A program made the position numbers and the translations under genes. From the NCBI GenBank assembly GCA_022447625.1, contig JAKVAX010000003.1:248001-312000 (forward strand): a stretch of DNA of 64,000 bases, given 5' to 3'. The DNA is from Flavobacteriales bacterium. Lineage in GTDB: Bacteria; Bacteroidota; Bacteroidia; Flavobacteriales_D; Sanyastnellaceae. Positions 57,809-64,000 of this stretch are shown here, one piece after another (the first letter of the stretch is position 1; the number at the start of each line of letters is the position of its first letter). The notes under the pieces are model-generated. The model had not been told where the DNA came from and ran no database searches. It worked only from the letters and a program-made list of their open reading frames with translations.

Positions 57809-57884
57809 AATTAGAAACCTTACGTATTAGGTAACGACGAGTTGGCGACTTTTAGCATAGAAAGAAACCGACGTAACCTGATTA

Positions 57885-58016
57885 ATGATGAAAAAAGTAT
57901 TTGGATTTGTATTGCTCCTCGCTGCGGTGGGCATGTTAGCAGCCTCTTGTACACCACACAAACAAGCTTGTGCTGCTTACAGCAAAGTAGAAATTGAAAC
58001 TCCTGCGCAGAAATAA
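57885..58016 (+). CDS. Small lipoprotein, 43 residues
   Basis: The frame reads MMKKVFGFVLLLAAVGMLAA then SC, a clear lipoprotein signal with Cys at 22, and a mature part of only 22 residues with one more Cys and a QACAAYSKVEIETP core. ATGATG gives two possible starts. It stands alone between two minus-strand genes. Short lipoproteins with a CTPHKxxCxAY-like pattern seem recurrent in Flavobacteriales genomes, from memory. The function is unknown. Confidence 0.7.
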   Translation: MMKKVFGFVLLLAAVGMLAASCTPHKQACAAYSKVEIETPAQK

Positions 58017-58024
58017 CGGAGAAA

Positions 58025-58426
58025 TTAGAAAGTGATCTGGACGTCTTGATTGATATCAGGATGTAGACTCATAGCAACTGGACATGTCCGAGCTGCTCTG
58101 CTTAGAATTTCCTTTTGTTTCTCATCCAGCTCATGTGCTGATATAGATAGATTTATTTGAATGGCTTCGATCCTACGTGGGTTGGAAGCCATTTTTTTTA
58201 TCACTTCCGCCGACATCGATTCAATGGTAATGCCGTGATTGCTGGCGTTGATCCCCACAATGGTCATCATGCAACTTGCCAGAGAAGCGCTCGTTAAGTC
58301 GGTGGGAGAAAAGTAACGTCCTTGGCCATTGTTGTCAGTGGGAGCGTCTGTGATGACTTGTTCTCCCGACTTAATATGTATGGCAGTGGTTCTCAAGTCA
58401 CCGTTGTATTCTACTTTGTAATTCAT
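58025..58426 (-). CDS. OsmC/Ohr family protein
   Basis: The 133-residue alpha/beta protein has the OsmC pattern with two redox cysteines, in TSASLASCMMTIVG (near 50) and in RTCPVAMSLHPDI (near 115). OsmC/Ohr proteins reduce organic hydroperoxides. The second Cys in a TCPV context and the GITIESMSAEVIKKM strand-helix fit the OsmC branch. There is no signal peptide, so it acts in the cytoplasm. It is a single gene, convergent with the small lipoprotein and divergent from the gene at 58493. Confidence 0.9.
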   Translation of the reverse strand: MNYKVEYNGDLRTTAIHIKSGEQVITDAPTDNNGQGRYFSPTDLTSASLASCMMTIVGINASNHGITIESMSAEVIKKMASNPRRIEAIQINLSISAHELDEKQKEILSRAARTCPVAMSLHPDINQDVQITF

Positions 58427-58492
58427 GATGAACTTTTATTCGGGTTCCCCCGTTGTTAATTGTATATTTACATTACTAGCGTAGCTCCGCAA

Positions 58493-59248
58493 ATGTATAG
58501 GCTTTTATTCCTCATATCGACTGTTTTCTTCGCAAGTTCTGTTGCGGCTCAAAACGAGCTATACGACGAACCGGTCATCATCTATTCTCATCAAATGGCT
58601 GGTGGTTTGCAGCTTCATTCAAATGGGTTGGGTGGTTTCTTTCAGTGGGGAAAATACCAAGGGGCCAAAAAGATTATGCTTTTGGGCATTGACGCTGTGA
58701 ACATGAAGCACCCGAAAGAGGTGAAGAGTTACAACCCCGTTTATGAAGATAGTCGCAGCTACGTTTATGGAAAGGTGAACCACCTTTACATCCTGCGCCC
58801 TTCGTTTGGTTACCGCAAGATCATTACTGAGAAGCTCCGCAGAAGTGGGGTTCAGGTGGGGTATACACTGACCGGTGGACCGTCATTAGGTATCATAAAA
58901 CCGGTATATCTGGAAATCGGATACCCCGCGATTCCTTATCAGTATTTGGCTACAGAGCGCTATGATCCTGATCGTCACTTCTTTGATGATATTTACGGAC
59001 GAGCGTCAGGCTTAAATGGTTTGGATGATTTAAAACTTCATCCCGGCGGCTTTGTTAAATTTGCATTCAATTTTGAGTACTCCAACGAGAAAGATCGTTT
59101 GAAAGGACTAGAAGCCGGGGTCGCATTGGACGCGCATCTAAGAGAGATTCCTATCATGGCTGAAGATCGCGTAGCGAACAATCAGCAATTCTTCTTCACT
59201 TTCTTCCTGAATTTCTTTGTTGGCAAGAAGTATAATGTCAACGGATGA
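58493..59248 (+). CDS. Outer-membrane beta-barrel-like exported protein
   Basis: From ATG 58493 ([20 protein letters not shown]) the protein has 251 residues with a clean signal peptide, then alternating strands rich in Gly and aromatics ([35 protein letters not shown]) and the end [17 protein letters not shown]. This pattern suggests an outer-membrane barrel of a Bacteroidota-specific family. The substrate or role is unknown. Its stop overlaps the lipA start (ATGA), so the two are coupled. The upstream region has TTGTATATTTAC at 58459-58470, which recurs upstream of the gene at 60235. Confidence 0.75.
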   Translation: MYRLLFLISTVFFASSVAAQNELYDEPVIIYSHQMAGGLQLHSNGLGGFFQWGKYQGAKKIMLLGIDAVNMKHPKEVKSYNPVYEDSRSYVYGKVNHLYILRPSFGYRKIITEKLRRSGVQVGYTLTGGPSLGIIKPVYLEIGYPAIPYQYLATERYDPDRHFFDDIYGRASGLNGLDDLKLHPGGFVKFAFNFEYSNEKDRLKGLEAGVALDAHLREIPIMAEDRVANNQQFFFTFFLNFFVGKKYNVNG

Positions 59249-60123
59249 CCGAACCAGTTGTATCAAATGTTCAGGAACGTAAGCGTGTTCCTAAACCAAA
59301 GTGGCTTCGCGTAAAACTTCCTACGGGGGAGGAGTACAAGAAAGTTCGCAACATTGTATCTGAACACAAGCTTCACACCATATGCGAAAGTGGTAACTGC
59401 CCGAATATGGGCGAGTGCTGGGGAGAAGGAACGGCAACGTTCATGATTCTAGGTAACATTTGTACGCGAAGCTGTGGTTTTTGCTCAGTGGTCACTGGCA
59501 GACCAGATGAGGTAGATATGTTCGAACCTGCGCGTGTGGCAAAGTCAGTGAAACTCATGGGAGTCAAGCACGCGGTCATTACTTCAGTTGATCGCGACGA
59601 CCTTGCAGACGGAGGTTCAGAAATTTGGGCCATGACGGTGAGAGCTATTCGTCGTCAGAGTCCAACGACTACCCTTGAAACGCTGATTCCTGATTTCGCG
59701 GGAAAGTGGGATCACCTGCAACGCATCATTGACGTGGCACCAGAAATCGTTTCGCACAATCTGGAGACGGTACGAAGGTTGACTAAGCAGGTACGAATTC
59801 AGGCCAAATATGACCGAAGTCTTGAAGTCCTGAGGAGACTCAAACAAGGTGGGATGAAGACAAAATCAGGTGTCATGTTGGGGCTTGGTGAGACAGAAAA
59901 TGAAGTGATCGAAACCATGGATGATCTTCGTTCTGTTGGTGTGGATGTATTGACGCTAGGGCAGTATCTGCAGCCTACACCGAAGCACATACCGGTTCAA
60001 GACTTCATCCATCCAGAGCAATTTGCATTCTATGAAAAGTTGGGCCTAGAGAAAGGATTTCGCTTCGTTGAAAGTGGACCTCTTGTACGCTCAAGTTATC
60101 ATGCTGAAAAGCATGTATTCTGA
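59245..60123 (+). CDS. lipA: Lipoyl synthase
   Basis: The 292-residue radical SAM enzyme inserts two sulfurs into octanoyl-carrier domains. The auxiliary 4Fe-4S cluster motif is [12 protein letters not shown] (Cx4Cx5C), and the radical SAM motif is CTRSCGFC (Cx3Cx2C). Further conserved stretches are [25 protein letters not shown] and TLGQYLQPT, and the C-terminal [14 protein letters not shown] gives the conserved serine of the auxiliary cluster. lipB is not in the window. It overlaps the preceding outer-membrane protein gene by 4 nt. Confidence 0.97.
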   Translation: MTEPVVSNVQERKRVPKPKWLRVKLPTGEEYKKVRNIVSEHKLHTICESGNCPNMGECWGEGTATFMILGNICTRSCGFCSVVTGRPDEVDMFEPARVAKSVKLMGVKHAVITSVDRDDLADGGSEIWAMTVRAIRRQSPTTTLETLIPDFAGKWDHLQRIIDVAPEIVSHNLETVRRLTKQVRIQAKYDRSLEVLRRLKQGGMKTKSGVMLGLGETENEVIETMDDLRSVGVDVLTLGQYLQPTPKHIPVQDFIHPEQFAFYEKLGLEKGFRFVESGPLVRSSYHAEKHVF

Positions 60124-60234
60124 TTTTGTGGTCTTGACTTGTATATTTACGGCCGCAGTTTGGAAACATGACCTTCAATTGGAGTGTTAATTGTTGTAAA
60201 TTGCTACCCATTGTTTCGGATAATTCTAGATAAA

Positions 60235-63200
60235 ATGAGAATGAGAACGCTACTGTACATCTTCGGCGCGACGGCATTGGTATCGTGCGCTGTGATCTTT
60301 TCGCAGCAAGACACTACCGTTGCTGACTATGCTCCAAGAACAGCTGATCAAGTTGAAGGAGATTACTTCGGTGCACTTGACGTGTACCAACAACTTCGTG
60401 CAAACGTAGAAACTGGTCAAATAGAACCAGAAGACTACATTCGCATGAAAGCGGCAGTTGAGAAATACTCTCGACAAGTTGCCACACAAAAAGATTCGGA
60501 TCCAATTTCTTGGATCGAAATGGGTCCAGATAACGTCGGTGGACGTTGTCGAAGCCTATTAATCATGGATGAAAATAACCTGATGACAGGCGGTGTTTCT
60601 GGAGGTCTCTGGAAAACGACGAACCAAGGCGATTCTTGGAGTCAGGTATTGTCATTCCCAAACTGTAATGTAACGTCAATCGCGCAGGCAGGAAACGGAG
60701 ACATCTACGTAGGTACTGGGTCATTGTTTGACGGTGCCGGCGGTGAAGGAGGTTCTGGATTCCGCGGTCAAGGTGTTTACCGCTCTACTGATGGTGGTGA
60801 ATCTTGGGCAATCATTCCTGACACTGATCCAGGTTTACTTGGAAGCGGTGACTGGACAGCAGTAGACGCTATAGAAACTGATCCCAACAACAGTACACGT
60901 GTATACGTTGGTGCTGACGCTGGATTCGGTTACATCGACAACGGCGAGTTGTTTATGGGTGTAGCTGATGGTCTTCCAGGAAACGCTATACAGGATATCC
61001 ATATTGCTGACGATGGTAGCTACATGCTCGTAGTTGCTGGCTCAGGACGTGTATACCGTTCTACCAACAGTGCATTCACAGAATTCGAAGAAGAATTTGG
61101 AAATGGTGACGGTGAACTTCCACAAAGTGGTATCGGTCGTGCACGTGTTTATGTCGTGCCTCAAAACCCAGAGCACGCTTATGCGGTGTACGCTACTTCA
61201 TCTGGTTTCTTCGGTGGTCTTTACCACTCAGAAGATAACGGTTTGACTTGGGATGAGATTTGGCCTGGTGGAATTGACGAGTCTACTCCACTTCCACGTA
61301 ACCAAGGTATCTACGATTTAGCTCTTGGTGCGTCACCACTTGAGCCAGAATTGGCGTACGTAGCTGGTATCGAGATTTGGCGTGCAGGTGCTGATTACAC
61401 CCCTGAGCTTGCAGCATTCTCATTCGATGCCCCAGGTATCGATATCGACGTTCACGCTGATGTTCACGAAGTACGTTATTCTCCAGCAGGAGTGATGTGG
61501 ACATTGACTGACGGTGGTCTTTACAAGTCATTCGATAACGGAAATACTTTCATCGAGTCTAACCGCGGATTTAACGTAACACAATACTACGGTATCGCTT
61601 ACCCTCCAGGAAACGGTGTGATCGGTGGTACTCAGGATAACGGTTCACATTTTATTCCTGAAGATGGATCGCTGCTGAGTGACCTATCCGCACTTGACGT
61701 TACAGGTGGTGACGGATTCGATTGTGCGATTCCGCAGGTAACAGATGCACAACAGCAAGTAGCTTTCACTACTTCTCAGAACGGTGTTCTTTACCGTGTA
61801 ACCTCAGATGGTGGTGTTGGTGATATCTACGACGATGAAATCATTGACTTGATTGATGATAACGGTGACCTAGGACAGTTCTACACTTGTATCCGCCTTT
61901 ACGAGGAAACAGAAGATGAATTGAGCCAGGAAGGAATTATCCTCATCAACCCTTACGAAGAAACAATCTCTGATTCGACGTTCATCCTACAGACAAACAA
62001 CATGGACATCAACTTTGAGTGGACTATGCCTGAAGGACTAGAGCTTCGTTACTGGGAAGAGTTGATTCGTCCTGATACTACTGTTTCTGAGGAACTAACT
62101 GAAGATCCACACGGATACTTCTGGCTAGATCCGCAAGATCTAACTCAAGAGATTGTTACTTGTGATACTACTTTCACTCAGATTGGAGAGGAAGAAGTCA
62201 TCGATGAGATCATTCCTGTTGACTCTTGTTTCTACTTCGAGCCACTTGATTCTATAATTTGTATCACAGTAGACTACGATACCACGTACACAATGGAGCC
62301 GGTATTTGATATCGACATCTTCTGTGAGACAGAGTACTTCTACGAGTCAGATACACTTTACAATGTTCGCGAGCAGATCATCGTGAAAGATGAGTACTCA
62401 TCGATGTTGACGATCGGATTCCGCGGAAGCGAAGGTATCTGGATGACACGTCAAGGATTGAACTTCAACGTAACTCCTAACTGGTTCCGTCTTGGAGATG
62501 CTCCAAACGGTGGTGGTGCGAAAGCGATTGAGTACGTAGTGGGTGACCACCCAGAAGCTGGTGATGTAATGCTAGTTAGCGGATGGGACGGAAAACTATG
62601 GCGTATCTCTGGTCTTGACCAGATGTGGACAGATGAGTCTGCGATTGATACATTGAATAACGCAACCGGATTGGCCACTGGAGACTTCGATGACGACGGT
62701 GTGCCGGATGGAGATGGATACGCTGATGTTCTTCAGTTCGATGAAATTTTCTCAACTGGTAACGCAATAACAGGTGTGGCGATTGATCCAAACGATCCTG
62801 ATCACGTCGTAATCACTATCGGTGGGTACGGTGGTTCTCAGAAAGTACGCGAATCATTCAACGCCATGTCTGAAAACCCAACGTTCTCAAACATCTGGGT
62901 TTCAGGTGACCTTGCCGGAATGCCATGTTACGACGCCATCGTTGATGTAACGGATGAAACAGGACAAACGATTGTAGTTGGTACTGAGTTCGGTATGTGG
63001 GTGACAAATGACGGAGGTGATACGTGGGTACCTTCAAACGAAGGAATGGGACTAAGTGCAGAAGCATTTGCTTGTCCAGTATTCGACGTGAAGCAGCAGT
63101 GGCGCTCTTCATCTCGTTTCACCTACCCAACGAACAATGGATTCATCTACGCAGGAACACACGGTCGTGGTATCTTCAAATCAGAAGACTACGCATTTGT

Positions 63201-63498
63201 TTCAGTGGATGAGCCTGGAGACTTGATCGGAGAGCCTGTTACTGGATTGCTAGTATTCCCTAACCCAGTGACTGCTGATGTAGCACAGATCAGTTTGGAT
63301 CTAACCACTTCAACAAATGTGCGTATGACGGTATTCAGCAGCACAGGTCAACTTGTTCTTCAAGAGAACGTAGGAAACCTTGCAGCAGGAAACCACATTC
63401 TACAAATCGATGCAGCGAACCTATCAAATGGTAACTACATCGTTGGTGTTGAAGCAAACGGCAGCCTTGAAACGGCTCACTTCGTTGTGATGAAATAA
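60235..63498 (+). CDS. Large beta-propeller (BNR/sortilin-like) T9SS cargo protein
   Basis: From ATG 60235 (MRMRTLLYIFGATALVSCAV) the protein has 1087 residues. A short helical region leads to VPS10/sortilin-like beta-propeller blades, seen as repeats of GGLWKTTNQGDSWSQV, GVYRSTDGGESWAII, GLYHSEDNGLTWDEI and GLYKSFDNGNTFIES. An acidic, Tyr-rich, Cys-containing insert (about 600-760) interrupts the propeller, which resumes and ends GTHGRGIFKSEDY. The last 80 residues are a type A T9SS sorting domain (LLVFPNPVTADVAQISL). It is probably a secreted or surface binding protein or peptidase-associated propeller; no catalytic residues were identified. Confidence 0.85.
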   Translation: MRMRTLLYIFGATALVSCAVIFSQQDTTVADYAPRTADQVEGDYFGALDVYQQLRANVETGQIEPEDYIRMKAAVEKYSRQVATQKDSDPISWIEMGPDNVGGRCRSLLIMDENNLMTGGVSGGLWKTTNQGDSWSQVLSFPNCNVTSIAQAGNGDIYVGTGSLFDGAGGEGGSGFRGQGVYRSTDGGESWAIIPDTDPGLLGSGDWTAVDAIETDPNNSTRVYVGADAGFGYIDNGELFMGVADGLPGNAIQDIHIADDGSYMLVVAGSGRVYRSTNSAFTEFEEEFGNGDGELPQSGIGRARVYVVPQNPEHAYAVYATSSGFFGGLYHSEDNGLTWDEIWPGGIDESTPLPRNQGIYDLALGASPLEPELAYVAGIEIWRAGADYTPELAAFSFDAPGIDIDVHADVHEVRYSPAGVMWTLTDGGLYKSFDNGNTFIESNRGFNVTQYYGIAYPPGNGVIGGTQDNGSHFIPEDGSLLSDLSALDVTGGDGFDCAIPQVTDAQQQVAFTTSQNGVLYRVTSDGGVGDIYDDEIIDLIDDNGDLGQFYTCIRLYEETEDELSQEGIILINPYEETISDSTFILQTNNMDINFEWTMPEGLELRYWEELIRPDTTVSEELTEDPHGYFWLDPQDLTQEIVTCDTTFTQIGEEEVIDEIIPVDSCFYFEPLDSIICITVDYDTTYTMEPVFDIDIFCETEYFYESDTLYNVREQIIVKDEYSSMLTIGFRGSEGIWMTRQGLNFNVTPNWFRLGDAPNGGGAKAIEYVVGDHPEAGDVMLVSGWDGKLWRISGLDQMWTDESAIDTLNNATGLATGDFDDDGVPDGDGYADVLQFDEIFSTGNAITGVAIDPNDPDHVVITIGGYGGSQKVRESFNAMSENPTFSNIWVSGDLAGMPCYDAIVDVTDETGQTIVVGTEFGMWVTNDGGDTWVPSNEGMGLSAEAFACPVFDVKQQWRSSSRFTYPTNNGFIYAGTHGRGIFKSEDYAFVSVDEPGDLIGEPVTGLLVFPNPVTADVAQISLDLTTSTNVRMTVFSSTGQLVLQENVGNLAAGNHILQIDAANLSNGNYIVGVEANGSLETAHFVVMK

Positions 63499-63523
63499 AA
63501 TTATCCGAATAACATAAGAAAGG

Positions 63524-63549
63524 GCCGATCCGTGAGGGTCGGCTTTTTT
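63524..63549 (+). terminator. Intrinsic terminator after the beta-propeller gene
   Basis: GCCGATCC (63524-63531) pairs with GGGTCGGC (63536-63543; one U-G wobble) around GTGA, followed by T6. It lies 25 nt after the stop. Confidence 0.85.
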
Positions 63550-63556
63550 CTTTCCT

Positions 63557-63564
63557 CATCTTTG
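63557..63564 (+). promoter_or_regulatory. -7-like element of gap, leaderless type
   Basis: CATCTTTG (one mismatch to TAnnTTTG) is followed by CATC and the ATG at 63569, the same 4-nt gap seen at several other genes in the window. It lies just after the preceding terminator. Confidence 0.4.
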
Positions 63565-63568
63565 CATC

Positions 63569-64000
63569 ATGAAGAAGATCAAGGTGGCCATCAATGGATA
63601 TGGCCGTATTGGTCGGATTACTTCTCGTGTTCTGGCTAACGCCGAAGACATCGAGTTGGTAGCGATCAATGATAAGTATGACGCGGAGTCTCTCGCTCAC
63701 TTGTTCAAGTACGATACCGTACACCGCGTATTTCCTGGAGAAGTTTCGCTTTCTGAAGGAAGACTTCATTTCGGCAACCAGGCTCCCTTACTTTTTGCGA
63801 CAGCAAATCCCGCAGACCTTCCTTGGGGAGAGTTAGACGTTGACATCGTCTTGGAGTGTACCGGGATGTTCAAAAGTGCGTCGAAGTCACAAGTGCATAT
63901 AGATGCTGGAGCAAAGCAGGTTCTAATCTCAGCGCCACCAGAAGACGATAGTGTCAAGACCATTGTTCTCGGAGTAAATGAAGACTCTTTGGATGGTTCT
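63569..64000 (+). CDS. gap: Type I glyceraldehyde-3-phosphate dehydrogenase, N-terminal part (partial)
   Basis: The first 144 codons are visible and run off the window. The NAD-binding Rossmann motif INGYGRIGRITSR opens the protein, followed by VAINDKYDAESLAHLFKYDTVHRVF and DIVLECTGMFKSASK, all typical of GAPDH. The catalytic Cys (SCTTN region) lies just beyond the end. The enzyme oxidises glyceraldehyde 3-phosphate in glycolysis. The start is fixed by the GAPDH N-terminus MKKIKVAING. Confidence 0.96.
   Translation, partial: MKKIKVAINGYGRIGRITSRVLANAEDIELVAINDKYDAESLAHLFKYDTVHRVFPGEVSLSEGRLHFGNQAPLLFATANPADLPWGELDVDIVLECTGMFKSASKSQVHIDAGAKQVLISAPPEDDSVKTIVLGVNEDSLDGS

Overview
The window is chromosomal DNA of a member of the Bacteroidota, most likely Flavobacteriales. 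The evidence is: type IX secretion (T9SS) C-terminal sorting domains on four proteins; PorP/SprF and OmpA/PorE-like partners beside a giant SprB-like adhesin; a TAnnTTTG-type -7 promoter element in front of many genes; weak or absent Shine-Dalgarno sequences; a two-motif DnaJ zinc domain; zinc-free S14 and L36; and the order rplQ-carA-eno. No tRNA, rRNA, CRISPR array, insertion sequence or prophage was recognised.

Region 1 (1-16.3 kb) is mostly on the minus strand. It holds the alaS 3' end, a small DUF5684-like membrane protein, a probable operon of ABC exporter ATPase - permease - Ppx/GppA phosphatase - NtrC-type regulator, the grpE-dnaJ chaperone pair, a TlpA-like thioredoxin, murA with Asp at the catalytic Cys position, a DUF4290 protein, a secreted DUF5060/glycosidase-like protein, a lipoprotein, and a PcrA/UvrD helicase gene interrupted by an apparent 1-nt deletion.

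Region 2 (16.4-34.3 kb, plus strand) is one continuous str-S10-spc-alpha ribosomal cluster from rpsL to rplQ. It includes fusA, secY, map, infA and rpoA, plus rpmD and rpmJ, which are only 59 and 38 codons long. It starts at a good TTG-N19-TACATTTG promoter and ends at a hairpin terminator. carA and eno follow, overlapping by ATGA, with their own promoter and terminator.

Region 3 (36.9-43.5 kb) encodes two T9SS cargo proteins (an adhesin-like protein and an M1 metallopeptidase) that converge on a long GC-rich hairpin, then a conserved helical protein of unknown role.

Region 4 (43.5-52.7 kb, minus strand) is a surface-adhesin secretion cassette. Its order is: small exported protein, 1957-residue SprB-like adhesin with a type B sorting domain, PorP/SprF protein, and a PorE-like OmpA lipoprotein. 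The adhesin has about 1,600 consecutive residues with no Lys and one Arg, the most unusual signal in the window.

Region 5 (52.8-64 kb) holds rlmB, a GWxTD lipoprotein, rmuC, an Omp85-type barrel, a 43-residue lipoprotein, an OsmC-family protein, an outer-membrane protein overlapping lipA, a large beta-propeller T9SS cargo, and the start of a type I gap gene.

Several start codons lie only 4-5 nt after a TAnnTTTG box, which predicts leaderless or nearly leaderless mRNAs. All calls come from reading the sequence; no database search was run.
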